A DNA stretch of 64,000 nt, taken from positions 57,375,737 to 57,439,736 of the forward strand of contig NW_020312848.1 in NCBI RefSeq assembly GCF_003265705.1, in the 5' to 3' direction. Each line of letters begins with the position of its first letter. Position 1 is the stretch's first letter. The notes beneath the pieces are model-generated. The model was not told the DNA's origin. It saw only the letters and a program-made list of their open reading frames with translations, and made no database searches. The translations under genes were made by a program, and so were the position numbers. This stretch comes from Callorhinus ursinus. Its lineage: Eukaryota > Chordata > Mammalia > Carnivora > Otariidae. This document shows positions 12,150 through 24,960 of this stretch, piece after piece.

Positions 12150-14075
12150 AAGTTGAGTACTATAAAGAACTCATTCCATTGACTTGTGATTTTCATAGTT
12201 CCTGAGAAAAGTCTACTAAAATTCTTATCTTTGGTCATTCTGTATGTATTGTGTTTCCCCCCTTCTCTGGCTGCCTTCAAGATTTTCTTATTTCTGGTTT
12301 CAGCGATTTGAAAAGATGACATGTCTGTACAAGTATGTGTATGCACTTAGTATTTATCATTGGATCTTTCATCTTCTTGGATATATGGTTTAAAATATTT
12401 CACTATTTTTTTAAGATTTGAGCCTTTAATTTTTTATTTTTCCCACACTGTTCTGCCCTGTTCTTTTTCTCTTGTCCTTCTGGGATTCCAATTAAATGTT
12501 TTTTAGATAGCTTGATACTATTTATTCTATAACTCTTGGATGAACTGTTTTTTTCACCCCTCCACCATTATTCCCTGTGTGTTTCAGTTTGGATATTTCT
12601 ACTGATCTACTTCTAGTTAATAATTTTCTTAGCATCTTAGAGATTCCATCTCCTTACTGAAATACCATATATATTTATGCATTTGTCTACTATTTCCTTT
12701 AGATCATTTAACATAAAAACCATCATTTGTTTAAAATCCCTGACTGAGAGTTTTAACACCTGGATTAGCTCCATTTCTGGTTCTGTTGATTTCTTGTTCT
12801 TTGACCAAGTTAGATATTTTTCATACTTATCTGTCTCATAACTTTTTATCGATTGCCAGTCATTCAGTGTAGAATAGTAGAGAATAAGATAAATAATACT
12901 TGTTCTTTGAAATAAGCATGACTTTTTCTTTGTCTGGCTATTAGTTGTGAGTAGTTGAGTCACTCTTTTCAGGAGCAGAGGTGAGTTTGAGTTTTGTGTT
13001 TGTTTTTCTCAGTTTGTGTACCAAAGGCCTCAAATTCGTCCAGCAGTGGTCTACCACTGCCTTGTGATTATTAATAGAGAGGCTAAGGATCAGGAAAGTT
13101 TTTCTGTGTTAATGTTTCATTAGGAGCTGTCAACCATTACAGCATTCCTGTACAAAAAAAAGGTCTCTGTCCACCCTGTTGGTGGTAGAACGCTGTTGCT
13201 TCTCACTTGATGCCTGCCGAGGCTTGTGGTGAGGGGCAGTGTATTTTCCTGGTCCAGCTTAGTATTAGACAGGCATTGTGATTAGAAAGTGGAGTAAAGC
13301 TTCCTCATCTTTCCAATCTATCTTTTCTATTGCAGCCAAAGTCCACTTTATATCTATGGTGGGCCTTGTGTCAGACAAAGATTTCTCCCCCTCCTCAGTG
13401 GTAGACCTATGGTTATATTGGTATGAATTCCTAGCCTGTTTCTCCCCAAAGATAGGTTTTCTTTTCTAACCAATATACTGGTAATGATGCACATTTCACT
13501 GTATTGTAAGTGTGACAATATTTCCTGCCCATCCCCCAGAAAGAATCTTATAAGATTCTGTATAAGAGAAGGATCCAGGTAGTAGTGTGAGGTTTGGTGC
13601 CTTCCCCACAGTGGCAGTTGACTCCCTCTTGCATCCTTGCCTAACCACAGGGGCTTTCCCTGATCATTTACCCTGCCTCCAATTTTTCTTGAAGGTAACT
13701 AATAGAGGTCATTAGAAGAGAACTTGCAAGTGAGTGTGAAATCCTTTTGAGTCTGGATCTCTCAGGGGTTCTAAACTGCCAGTTAGCTCACACTTGTCCT
13801 TTACCAATTAATCAAAATTTCAGGGTTTTTTTTTTTCTTATCCACTTGTATGGCATCTAGTCTCTCTGTATCCATAGAGATATCTTAGATATCTCTTCTT
13901 GAAGGAGTTTGTTTCTCCTTGAGTCTCAAGGTACTTCATTGCCCAGGGACCTCAGCTCTTTAATGAGTTCATGGAAAATTATTATTTTGTACTTTATCTA
14001 GATACTTCTCATTATAGTTTATCCAACTGTTGCTCGTTCCAGATTTATACAGCCCAGGCAGAAGTTGAACTTTCA
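12150..14075 (-). mobile_element. ancient L1 ORF1/5' region (L1M-type)
   Basis: TGGCTGCCTTCAAGATTTTC, CTTGTCCTTCTGGGATTCC and TTCTACTGATCTACTTC are, in order, reverse complements of remembered L1M ORF1 segments. Further on (about 12650-14070) the sequence resembles an L1M 5' UTR-like region. It is highly diverged and has no useful frame. The first third is reasonably clear; the 5' UTR assignment is tentative. Confidence 0.6.
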
Positions 14076-17000
14076 ATGCATTAAATTTTAAGAGTATTGT
14101 CTTTGCCACTGATTAAGATTACTCAAGATAGTTATAATCAGGTTATATACTGGTATCAAAGGATATGCTGAGCTCTGCCATATAACCTAAAGGTATAATA
14201 CAATTAGCCTTCCCTTTCATAATTTGAATATAGTTTATCTATATCTACATCTTATGTAAAAATATAATAAAATTACATTGTACTTTACTTGAAAATTGCC
14301 TTTTTTCATAAGTCTTTTAATAGCTTCTTAAATGTTGTGCTGAATTTAATTATAGCTGTAAAAGTGGTTACCAAGACATTCAGTGGTAGTGAAGAATTTT
14401 GGATAGAGAGGAGGCAGACAATTTCTTTTCTTTTCCTCCCACCTTCTTCTACTCCTCAATGCATATCCTTTCAGGCAGGTAGCTTTTCTAGCCAGTAGAG
14501 TATAATTAGAGAAAGAACTAAGGCAGTGCCAGGGTGAATACATTTCCTGTTAACTCCATTCCTCCATGCCAAGTTTGGTATGAGACTTCCTCCCAGTCAC
14601 CCATAGCCAGGGTACCCTTTGCCAGGTTTTCAAAGGGCATCCATATGACCATCCCATATAATGTTCTGCCTCTCCAAGGAGTTCCTCTCGAGCAGGCACA
14701 GATCTCCATGACTGTTGCAGAAACTCTTTCTTTCTATTAGTTCTCAGAAACCTCACTGCCTTCCAGGTGTGTGGCTGAGACCATCTTCAGTATCATTATA
14801 AGACACATTCATATTTTTATCTTGGCACATCAAACATAATATTAACCAGGATCTTAACAGAAGGGTGCCCCACTTGTCAGTTTCATCCTTTTGCATAAAA
14901 ACAGGCAAAATGCTGCGGATTATTCCTGTGTATAAGAAATCTAGACTTCAGGGATCGTGAAGTCCTGATGATTTCCCAGGATTAAGATGGAGATAGGGGA
15001 AGAGCCAATTTTTCATTTTTTTGCATATAACTGGACCTTGAGAAAATATATCTCTTTTATGCTCTCTATAGGTAAATTTATATCTAATATTCTGAGGTGA
15101 AGTGCGTGGGGTGGGAATCAGGAACAGGTTCAAGTCTATGTTGAACTCAATGGCCAACCTAGAGATAAAACACTGTTTTTTTTCCTTTTAAATGTTTCCT
15201 AATAGATGGGTTTGTGTAATGGGTTTCAGGCAAAAAATGTTGTAAGGCTCAAGTAACAGAGCTAGCTGTATTTCAATTGCTACTTCCTGTCAGCCTAGTG
15301 ACTTTATAATTTATTTGTATGTAAGTTAGAAAGTTTCATTTCCAAAAGAAATCTATTGGATTCATCCCCAAAATTATCTTTTTGTAGAAATATGTGAGTT
15401 CAGCCTTATGTCACTTATAAAGATTAATGCTTTTCTACAAACTGACAATCAATATTTCTATCATTTTCCTCTAAGTCTATCTCTAGGGGCAAATCACAAG
15501 TAAGTAAATGTCAAAGTTTTCTTCCACATACAGAAACAACTACTCTGTAGATAACATTGTGAATACTTATAATGTTTTTTAATAAGTAACCTTTCTAAAT
15601 TTTAGCAGGAGAAAATATGAAAAAGAACTCAAGTGTGTACAAATTAGAAACAAAAGAACAGCTTTTTCTTTCATATCACACTTGACACAAATAGAATACA
15701 TGCAGCAGACATTTAAATGGCTATTTGAGAAGCTTAGACATATACCTTTGTGATAGGAAAAGTGGTTAAAAAGGAGACAACATACATTGCATATCATAAT
15801 GAGAAGACTTCTCATCTCAGGTGACTGGTTTATACAAAGATCTTGGGCTGATTGAAGTGTAAGCAAACTAGTCAGTATCAATCAGATAAGAAGTCCAGCC
15901 TTAAAAATTTAGGGCATAAGCTGAAAATTCCATTTTATTTTCCTGAATAAAGTTTAAAAATACATTACACATATATTTTAACAAGATAGTATTTGCATAT
16001 CAGACAATGGCAATGTTCAAAACTTTGAGGTTCTATTTCTACTAGGTTACTGGCCAATAAAATGATAGATTGGATTGTATTATTTTGCCATTCTTAATTT
16101 TGGAATCATAAGGTTCTATAAATGACACATAAAACAAAGGTACCTGAAAATACTATAGGAAAATTATAAGAAATAAACTATTTCAAGTCTACAAACATAA
16201 GTCTTCTCTTAATCTTTATATAAATTTTTTGCTATTTTCTCAATATAGAGATGCATAATGACATGACTGAGGACGACCCAGAAATATCTGAAATGTGCAA
16301 GGGGGTGGTGAGGATGTTGCAAAGGACTTAGTATTTTTCCTTAGGTATATTTGTATAAATATACAGATATACATCTTGAAACATATATGTATATCTGTGT
16401 GTATTTACATTTATCATGAATTCTAACATAATTATAATATTTCAAAATATTATGGCAAATATTATTAAGTATATCATATCTTGAATAACACTTAATTCAT
16501 AGTTCTGTAACATACATTTATCTTAAATAGGAATGGAGACAAAAATATAAGAGAAATAGATGAGGATTATAGATTAATTTCTTTTTTTTGCCTCCCAAAA
16601 GACTTACCCATTTAGTTGTAAATGGTATCAAATAGAACACAGGCCAAATTTTTGTTTTATAATACACTATCCAATGCAAATTTCTGAAGCCTAGAATTTG
16701 GTATAAGTAAAGACTTCTTTGGAAAATGTCATAGTAACCCAAGAAATACATTTTGGAGGACGATTAATGTTTATCCATCATAAGAGCTGGTCTGTCATAG
16801 GAGTAGTGCTTCTAGGGAGACCAGGTAACTAACCCCCAAGAATTTAAAAAAGTTGAAGACGTTGCCTGTGTACATTTTGTTTGTATAAAATTATAACATC
16901 TACTCGGTAATTTGAATATCCAGTGGGTAATTTTTATAATACAATGGGTGATTTTTAAGTCATTTCCAGAGGAAGCCTTGACATACTCTTTCAACTATTT

Positions 17001-17344
17001 AAATAAAGTATGGACAATTTGGCTTAATTCTGTCTCTTAGAATAATTTGGCATTATGATAACACAAATAAATATATTTAAAAACAGGCTTTTATTTATGT
17101 TTTGAGTATGTTGTATGGCCTTAAAAGACCAGGAGTTTTCCTCCATAAGTGTATCTGTGTCTATATTTTCTCAGAATTTCTTAATCTTATACATTTTAAT
17201 GTATTGCATTTTACCCAAAGTGCTATATGTTTATATAAGAACAGGACAGACATACTCACTCACATGCATATCATTGTAACTGAGTCATAGGCGTGGTACT
17301 TAATAAAAACAAACAAAACATTATGAGAAAACTAACCATATGAC
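14076..17344. other. unassigned sequence
   Basis: A 3.2-kb AT-rich stretch in which I recognise no gene and no repeat family. Frames of 60-100 codons on both strands look random. Ancient repeats too diverged to see by eye are possible. Confidence 0.5.
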
Positions 17345-17610
17345 AGGAGAGAGGCAGTACAGGACCTCAGCTAGAATAGCCCTAGCTTCAGATTGCTTCA
17401 GTTTAATTCTTGCTCTGCCACTTCCTAGTTGTCTAATTTTGGACAAGTTAGTTCTCTTTTCGGTGCCTCCAATTTTTGTAAAATGTGAAAATAATTGTAC
17501 CTGTGTTATCATGTCATAAAGATCCCAGGAAAGAATACAAGTCAAGTGTTTAGAACAGGCGGACATGGTTGACACTAAGTGTTTACAATTGCTATTATGA
17601 TCTTCTGAAT
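17345..17610 (+). mobile_element. MIR SINE relic
   Basis: TCTGCCACTTCCTAGTTGTC, then GGACAAGTTAGTTCTC, then TTTTGTAAAATGTGAAAAT follow the MIR order, ending near a TTAGAACAG-like block. It is a near full-length, diverged copy. Confidence 0.85.
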
Positions 17611-17880
17611 CGATTAAAATTTAATCCAGCCTGTGGAAGCATAGTCTCTGTAGCTATTGGGATTAAAAAAAATTTATAGAATTTTATAGAAAGCATTGTG
17701 GTAAGAGAATTATTCCCTTACATACTGGAAAAATATATTGAAGCCTGTCTATTTTGCTATGTTTCGTGTGTGCAGGGACTGAATACATTAATTGTTGTTA
17801 TATATCTCTTGGTTGGTGAATTCTCAGATTAATTAATGTTGCATTACTAAGGTTCACTGAGTTTTCCCTTTTGCACTTAG

Positions 17881-18228
17881 GAAATGAATAATAAAGAAGT
17901 TTATCCAAATAGCTCTTCTCAAAAGCAAAAGGGAAAGAAGAACAAGAAAAAAATGAAAGATGAAAAGTTGTGTGTTTTCCTGAGCCAGAAGGATCCCAGA
18001 GAGAACCATGGCCTGGAGTGTCCCTGGGAGGCTGATTGCAAAGGTGTCTTGGAGCAGGGACTTTCTGCATGCTCAGCGGTGTGGTTAGGCAGTGGAAAGC
18101 CGAGACTTCTCTGTGTCTGCCACTCAACCCGCCTATTTACTTCAAACTTATGCTGTCCAGAGGACTGTTATTACATTAGTTTGGACCCAAAGGGATTTGA
18201 TTCTTTTCTTTCATTATTCATAAAGTAA
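17881..18228 (+). other. orphan ORF, possible terminal exon
   Basis: A 115-codon frame runs from ATG 17884 to the stop at 18228. It is preceded by a pyrimidine-rich tract ending in TTTTGCACTTAG at 17880, a good-looking splice acceptor; the frame is closed by that TAG and opens right after it. The predicted peptide has a Lys-rich segment (residues about 15-28, KQKGKKNKKKMKDEK) and a Cys-rich second half, with no signal peptide or membrane helix. The stretch is more GC-rich than its flanks and I see no known repeat. I do not recognise the family. There is no AATAAA within the next 300 bp, no partner exon was found, and chance remains the simplest explanation. Confidence 0.2.
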
Positions 18229-19224
18229 AAGCCTTGAGCCACAGTTTAAAGATTTTACCACTCATAAAATGATGCTTATGTGAATGATGTAGAAGACACA
18301 TATAATCAATGTCTACCTGTACAAATGCTGTGAATATACTTTAATGCTTAATGTGAACATGTTGGAAAATACATCTTAAAGTACATTCTGTTGTTTTAAA
18401 ACTATTCCTTAGCTATTGTTAAAAATGAATCTTCCTGCCCCCTCCCTTTCCATATTGAGTACCAAACGTAATTTGGAGAGAAGAAACATGAAGTATTATT
18501 ACATTTTTATGTAAATATGATACATTTTAATTGGAAAAAATAACCAACCAAACAAAAGAAATTCTCATATTTCAAAAATAAAAGTAAGTTTATTGGAGTT
18601 TTTAGAAAGTTCCTGTGGGTAAAATTTTCCATTGAATAATATAAAATGAAAATCTGACCTATGTACCTACATCCTATTATATCTTTACCCTGACATTTCA
18701 CTATTTATATTGCTTTTGCAGTTGGAACTATTGAGCAAACATTGCTGACATTGCAGAGTTTATCTGTGTATGACATTCATTATCGCACCCCAACTTGGTC
18801 TCCTTTGCTTCAATAATGAAGTTTGCTGTGGTCAGTGGAAACAGCTTGATTGGTTTACAGATGTTCAAAACAAGTTCTGTATGTAGCCTGGAAAATGTTA
18901 TTGGGAAATTGCTCTGGACCAGATAGGAATATACCAGTTTAAACTACTAGGATAAAAACACCATTTTTTTAATTAAAAAATGGAGATTACGATTGATGAG
19001 ACTATTCTCAGCCAAAAGAAGAGAAGAAGAAAAAGAAGATGAAGGAAAAAGCAAGAGGGAAAAAAAGGTAACAGTAATAATTAAATTTAATTTACCATAA
19101 CCAGCCTGAAAAAAATTCTTATCAAGTATAAATCTGTATTTGTCCCAGTGTAAGAACTACCTCCTCCATACAAAACACACTCAGCTACCCTGCTTTTCAA
19201 TGATATCTTTTCTCTTCTGAATTC
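18229..19224. other. unassigned sequence
   Basis: AT-rich; a purine-rich AAG/GAA tract at about 19012-19067 is the only notable structure. No gene or repeat family was recognised. Confidence 0.5.
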
Positions 19225-19425
19225 CTCTAGAGTAATGATTCTTAAAATGTAGTCCTCAGATTGGCAATATAAGCATCATCTGGGAAATTTTTAGAAATGA
19301 AAATTCTTAGACTCCACCTTAGACTTAGTCAGATACCCTGAGTGGGCCGCATAATCTGTGTTCTAACAAATCCCTAATTGATTCTACTGCATACTCAAGT
19401 TTGAGGACCACTGCTATAAGACAAT
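19225..19425 (+). mobile_element. MER5A-like hAT-Charlie element
   Basis: ATTCTTAAAATGTAGTCCTC at the left, GCATCATCTGGGAAATTTTT in the middle and AGTTTGAGGACCACTGCT at the right match MER5A, a non-autonomous hAT DNA transposon with short terminal inverted repeats. It is diverged. The 8-bp duplication could not be read with confidence. Confidence 0.8.
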
Positions 19426-20600
19426 GCACCTATACAAATAAATAAAGCACATAATTAAATGTGTGTGTTTTTTCCTTTTTAAAAAAATTAACACATTCAG
19501 TTTATATCCATATCCAGATAAAAACTTCTTGAAGACAGGGACAACATACCATATATATGAAACAGAACTTTTGGTCATATCTACAAATTCTATAAAGCAC
19601 TCTTTTTATGGTGGAAAGACATTTCTATGCACATTCTAGGTCACATTTTTCAATGTTCTTAACTCAGTTCATAAAATTTGACAGCCCAAATCTGAGATCC
19701 CTTTAAGCCTAACATTTCTTAAGAATAATAATGATAAAACCAAACAATACTGTCATAGGATAAGTTCTTATTTTCAAATTTATGCTCAAATGAATAAAGC
19801 TTCAATGTAACAATTTAAATATTTCAATGACATGATCCAGAAATTCCTTTTCACCTACAGAATATTCAGAAGGGTAACTTTTCCTCATACCATCATCATC
19901 TCATCATTCTTATTTTACAGACTCCATTTCAACTAGAAGGGAAAACTAGTTTTCTTGAGAGAGTATACCCATGATCTTTTTATATGTTGCTCCATCCCAC
20001 CCACAATCATGAAGACTAAGGCAGTCAAATCCAATAAAGCTATTTCTTTTCGTGGCTCATACAAATTTCTTTTGGCTTTATTTTGATGGCATCAGGGCCT
20101 GGGGAAAGGAAGTTTTTATGTAATAAGTGACTATACTGTCAAGTATTTCTTCCCATGGCAGTTTCATGTTTTCATTTAGACTTTTTATGATTTTTTTAAA
20201 TCAATCCATAATTTTTTTCTGTTTCTAACTTGATGTCACCTTATATTTTATTTTTGAAGCATTTGATGTAGTTTTTACCTTCATCTCCTCCTTTCATGAA
20301 TTGAGACTTTTAAAATATGACCTATCCACCATCCTACTACAGGAGCTACCATAATCTGTGATGATGTCCTGTCCTTATTTTAACTTGCACCCCTCAAGAT
20401 ATCATTCAGATACTTCCTGTCCCAAACTTGATAAAGAATGGTACAAAAGGATAATAAATGTTTTTACTTCAATTAACAATACGTTTTGATGTTATATCAT
20501 GTGTTTTAAATTCCCCAAGAGGTTGTTTATTCAGAATGAGTTCCTTCATTTAATGTTAAAATTTGTATTTTATAAACTTCCATTTATTATTTTTTAAAAT
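19426..20600. other. unassigned sequence
   Basis: No gene or repeat seen. Confidence 0.5.
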
Positions 20601-20601
20601 T

Positions 20602-20806
20602 GCGGCACCTGGTTGGCACAGTTGGTTGAGTGTTCGACTCTTGGTTTCAGCTCAGGTCTTGATTTCAGGGTTGTGAGACTGAACCCTGCTTACCACTCTG
20701 CGTTCAATGTGGATTCTTTTAAAGACTCCCTCTCCTTCTGCCCCTCCCCTCTGCAGGCTCTCTCTCTCTCTCCCCCAAATAAATAAATAAATCTTAAAAA
20801 AAATAA
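20602..20806 (+). mobile_element. Can-SINE, older copy
   Basis: A tRNA-like head (GCACCTGGTTGGCACAGTTGG), a TC-rich middle and a CCAAATAAATAAATAAATC end are followed by A8. It is more diverged than other copies in the window, with a disrupted B-box region. The TSD is not clear. Confidence 0.92.
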
Positions 20807-21023
20807 TGCTTGGTTTCATATTTGCAGCCTATTGGAAGTTACCCAATTCTTTGAAAAATGCTTATCACTTACTCAGAATATATTCCTTCATGGAAAGTTA
20901 GAATTTACATTTTATAAACATTTCACATTTTTAAAAAATGTGTGACCTTGTGACAAAATGTTTCCAAAATACCAAATGAGTAGTTACCAGTGCTTTGTGG
21001 AGTATCATAACATCACACCTAAA

Positions 21024-21026
<3 letters not shown>

Positions 21027-21054
<28 letters not shown>
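21027..21054. repeat. (GT)n microsatellite
   Basis: An uninterrupted run of about 14 GT units. Confidence 0.95.
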
Positions 21055-21454
21055 ATTTTTTTGTAAATATGTGTAAGATTTATACAGAAATGTTAATATT
21101 TAGTAGTTTTCCCCTACACTTATCATTGAATTCTAAACAAGGATTATGTGAGCAATACAGCTTTTACCAGATTAGAGAAACATTATGTATTTACTAAAAG
21201 GGCTTTCATCTTTCAGCATGGTGGGCTCATACTATCAACTCTGTGACTTCGAATACGTGAAAAGAACTTCCAGTGTAAGATGGGATCAAGGGGATAATTT
21301 CAGGCATGGTTTATTTATGATTTAAAGTTTCAGAAAAAAATTCCTTTCTGCAACAGAAATACAGAATGCATCGCTAAGTAAAACAAAGCAATTGTTCTTT
21401 GTTGAGTTGCTCTGGGTTTAAATATTTCACAATTTACTTTAAAGGAAAAAAAAT

Positions 21455-22170
21455 TGAGAGAATTATAGATTCACATGCATTTTAAGAAATAGTAGAGATT
21501 CCCATATACTCTTAGGGCAGTTTTCCCCAATGGTAATATCTCACATAACTACAGTACAATATATTAGCCAGGAAACTGACTCTGATACATAGTTTCAACA
21601 TTATTCAGATTTTACAAGTTTTACATGAGCTTGCGCGTGTATGTGTGTGCATGTGCACATATATAGTTATGTATACATTTACATGTTTAAGTTCATGTAA
21701 CCACTAACACAGTCAAGATAACAAACAATTCCATCACCAGGATTACTCTTGCTGTGCTTAGATAACCACAGCCACCTCCTGTCTTTCCACACCTCCCTAA
21801 CCACTGACACCACTAATCTTTCCTCTATTTCTAGAATTTTATTTCAAAATTGTGTATAAATGGAATGCTACATTATATAATCTTTTGATATTGGCTTTTT
21901 TTTTTTTTACTCAGCATAATTTCCTGAGATCCATCCAAGTTGTTGCATGTACAAATAGTTTGTTCCCACATCATTTATTTAATGATGCACCCTTAGAAAG
22001 GCATTGGGTTGTTTCTAGTTTGGAATTTATTACAAATAAAGTTGTTATAAACATTTGAACGTGGGTTTTTGTGTGAACGTAAGTTTTCATTTTGCTGGGA
22101 TAAATGGAGCTTTTTGTGGTGCAATTTTTGGGTCATATGGTAAGAGCATGTTTAGTATTGTAAGAAAGCA
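21455..22170 (-). mobile_element. L1M (L1MB-type) 3' UTR and ORF2 end
   Basis: Antisense L1: 3' UTR blocks (GAATTATAGATTCACATGC, TTTTCCCCAATGGTAATATC, ACACAGTCAAGATAAC), then the ORF2 end read antisense (CTCAGCATAATTTCCTGAG, TCCATCCAAGTTGTTGCATG, GGGTCATATGGTAAGAGC). A small TG/CA-rich patch lies at about 21635-21660. The ORF2 is riddled with stops. Confidence 0.85.
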
Positions 22171-22374
22171 TCACAAGCAAAGAACAACCTACAACAACTT
22201 AATTCCAAATAACTGTTGATGCTTTTTTATCAAAAGAGAATAACAAGATATAATCATGTAATTATGTTTCATCTGATTTATTAACATGGTGAAAAATATT
22301 AACAAAAAACTTTATTTATTTTGGTTTACTTTTGAGCTCTTGTAATATGAGTACTTAAGCAATGAATTTTCCAT

Positions 22375-23145
22375 TGGTGTTGGGGAAGTATAATTAAAAC
22401 TAAAATCCCTTCCCAACTCAGAAAACTTTTCCACAAATTTAGAAGAAAAGAAAACAATTTTATTATTGAATAAGCATTAAACCGGAATGTGATGTGATGG
22501 GCATCACAGGCAATCCTCTAAAGATAGTGCATATATATTCTGTATGTGTGTGTGTGTGTGTGTATGTATGTGTGTGTGTGTGAGTGTATGTGTGTGTATG
22601 TGTGTGTATGTGTGTGGGTGTGTGGGTGTATATACATATACATATATATATAGCCAAGGATACAACCCATCACATGTATGTTCTCAGGATGAACAATCAT
22701 TACCCCTCAAGTAAGAGGACTTGATAGCACCCTTTGTCACATGTAGTTCATCCTAAATTCACCTGGTAACTGAAGGTAACTATCTGTGTTAGCTAATTGG
22801 CTTTATCTAAAGGAAAAATAAATTTCTCCTATCTTTATAATGGAAGTTAGTTTTGCAACAAGGCATCAGAGGAATTCGGGCTCTTACTTTTCTACAGACA
22901 CTGAGATATAGGGTCTCTTCCTTCTTTGATGATTATATTTCAGAGAGATGGTTCCTAGGTTCTTGAGAAAGGCAGTCCTGAGTTGTAAAGCTGGTTAAGA
23001 GGTTTATTTAGCCTTTAAAAAGATTTACATGCTTTTCAAAGTAATGAAGCCCTTGTAATTACATGTATTTGAAAGTAAGAGTTCTAGGACAAGGGAGGGG
23101 GTGTGGAGTCTCTTCCTTTATTTTCAATGGGGAAAATTAAGCCTC
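22375..23145 (-). mobile_element. LTR-like repeat, copy 1 (family not named)
   Basis: The copy shares ordered blocks with 39324-39970: ATAAGCATTAAACC..GAAT, AAGAGGACTTGA.AGCACC, ATTGGCTTTATC.AAA, and GGTTGTAAAGCTGG-type. Read on the minus strand, an AATAAA (complement of TTTATT at 22459-22464) lies about 85 bp before a CA end, as in a retroviral R/U5. I infer a diverged solo LTR, possibly of an ERVL-type element. No internal region or TSD was seen. A TG repeat is expanded inside it. Confidence 0.55.
22543..22629. repeat. (TG)n/(TGTA)n microsatellite
   Basis: An interrupted TG run with TATG and GGTG variants, about 85 bp, inside the LTR-like repeat. Confidence 0.95.
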
Positions 23146-23159
23146 TTATTTTTAATTCA

Positions 23160-23560
23160 TATTTATCCTTAGGGGGCACATTTTAGCTAGATCTCACAGG
23201 TTCTAATATACACTTGTTTTAGTATCATTGCCTTCTGTATTCTCTATTTCAATTTTATTTTCCCTTTAACCCAAGTGTTATTTCAGAATAAGTTTGATTT
23301 TTCACTAATATTATAATCTATATAAATGAAATTCAATCTATTTATTAGTATTATAGATGTATCTAGTTATAAAATTATTTTCTTATATGGAGCAAGGTTT
23401 TTTGTTTTTGTAATTTTTTTATGTTTTCTTTTTTATATTGCACATTTGATCTAGACTTTCATTCTACTTTTCTAGTCTCTTAACCTAGATTTATAGTATA
23501 TAGCAATTCTTTCAAGATTTATTATGATTTATCTTTAGTTTTAAATTTAAGGTTTAATGC
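23160..23560 (-). mobile_element. possible L1M ORF2 relic
   Basis: TAGCTAGATCTCACAGGTTC followed by TTTAACCCAAGTGTTATTTC resembles antisense ORF2 of old L1s (the segment around the remembered 'cccatgggttatttag'). It is strongly diverged and only tentatively assigned. Confidence 0.4.
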
Positions 23561-23996
23561 TTATAACTATGGAAATGTCATCCACAACTTTATTCATTGT
23601 GTAGTGCTTTACTTAGTTTTCATTTTTAAATGATGAGCTGAATTTTTACAGGTTGACAACATTTGGTTCCTTTATAATGTGACTAAAAAGATTGAGTAAT
23701 ACTCAAAAAAATTATCAGTCTAGATAGTCCTTCACAGTGTTCTACATTTAACATTATTGTGAGGAAGACTGAAGCAGGCATTTGTCACACTTACACTTAC
23801 TTGTTTTTCCTGAATCGTAAATTAATGTTAAAACACAAATAATTCCTGGGCATCCTTCTTTAATAAGAAGAAATGATTTCTCAGCCAGTCTAAACAAATC
23901 TTCCTGTGTGTACTACTCCTCCCTGTGATTTCAACGTTTCTTTTTTCTTTAAGACTGCAACATTTTCAAGTTTTTAAACCAGGCTTTTCCTCCAAA

Positions 23997-24034
<38 letters not shown>

Positions 24035-24042
24035 TTGTGTGT
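23997..24042. repeat. (GT)n microsatellite
   Basis: About 15 GT units followed by imperfect TATGTGTATTTGTGTG. Confidence 0.95.
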
Positions 24043-24099
24043 TTCCAAACAAACTCTTTGAAAAGGTAATTTCTCTCCAATTTTTTCATTTGTCCACGA

Positions 24100-24330
24100 T
24101 AATCTTTCTTAATCTGGCTTCTATCCTACTACTCCATTGGAATTACACTTGGTAAGGTCATCAATAACATTTAAAATTCTGGATCTAAGCCTTTGATATT
24201 GCTGATCATGTCCACATGCTGTTGGCATGAATTATAACCAAGTTTCTCCTGAATTCTTAACTCTTCTCCTGTTAATGTTAGTGTCCTAACTCCTTTTCCT
24301 CCAGTCACCCTTTCAATGTTTTAATTTTCT
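24100..24330 (+). mobile_element. LINE-2 reverse-transcriptase fragment
   Basis: ATCTGGCTTCTATCCTACTAC, GTAAGGTCATCAATAAC and TGATATTGCTGATCATGTCC follow the L2 RT coding order (the region encoding the remembered AFDTVDH). It is an ancient, non-functional fossil of a CR1-like retroposon. Confidence 0.65.
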
Positions 24331-24529
24331 TCCAGTTTATTTTCATACAGCACATGTTGCCATAATCATCCTTTCACATGATAACATTGGTGAGATATGG
24401 TATTAAATTACTTAAGTAAAATTATTCATGGAAGATGTTTAAGCTGTTACAATATTAACTCATGATAGATATGAGCTGAGGTTGCAAAAGAGCAATGCAT
24501 AAAGATAATGACATAAAATAAAATGAAAA

Positions 24530-24960
24530 GTGGAAATAGCTATACATCAGCATGGGAATGGATAAGTAAAAATTGTATATGCATATGAAGAAGCAATATA
24601 ATATAATTAATGAACTTAAGCTGTATCTGTTGACATAGAAACACCTCAGATATATATGATTAAATACAAAAAACTGGTCATACAAAAAGACCTCAGTATT
24701 CTAAATTTATATAAATTAAAAACATAAATAGTGTTATAGATTTAAACATGTATAAACTGGTAGAGGGTAGATAAATACTACCTTCATAATAGTGGTTGCT
24801 TCTGGGGGGAGGGGAATGACTATGAGTGACAAAAAAGAAACTTCAGTTTTATTATGTGTTATTTCTTAGGAGTTAAAAATATCTTAAGCAATATGAGAAA
24901 ATATTAATATTTGGTAATCCTAGTTAAGGTGTTGCACAGGCGAATGTTACATGAGTCACT
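24530..24960 (+). mobile_element. ancient L1M 3' fragment
   Basis: GGGAATGGATAAGTAAA, AGACCTCAGTATTCTA and ATAATAGTGGTTGCTTCTGG resemble the ORF2-end/3' UTR of old L1M copies. It is poorly conserved; the ends are guesses. Confidence 0.5.

Noticed and set aside
19012..19067. Purine-rich 56-bp stretch flanked by AG and GTAACA, like a Lys/Glu-rich exon
   Set aside because: AAG/GAA tracts are common low-complexity sequence; there is no partner exon and no support for splicing.
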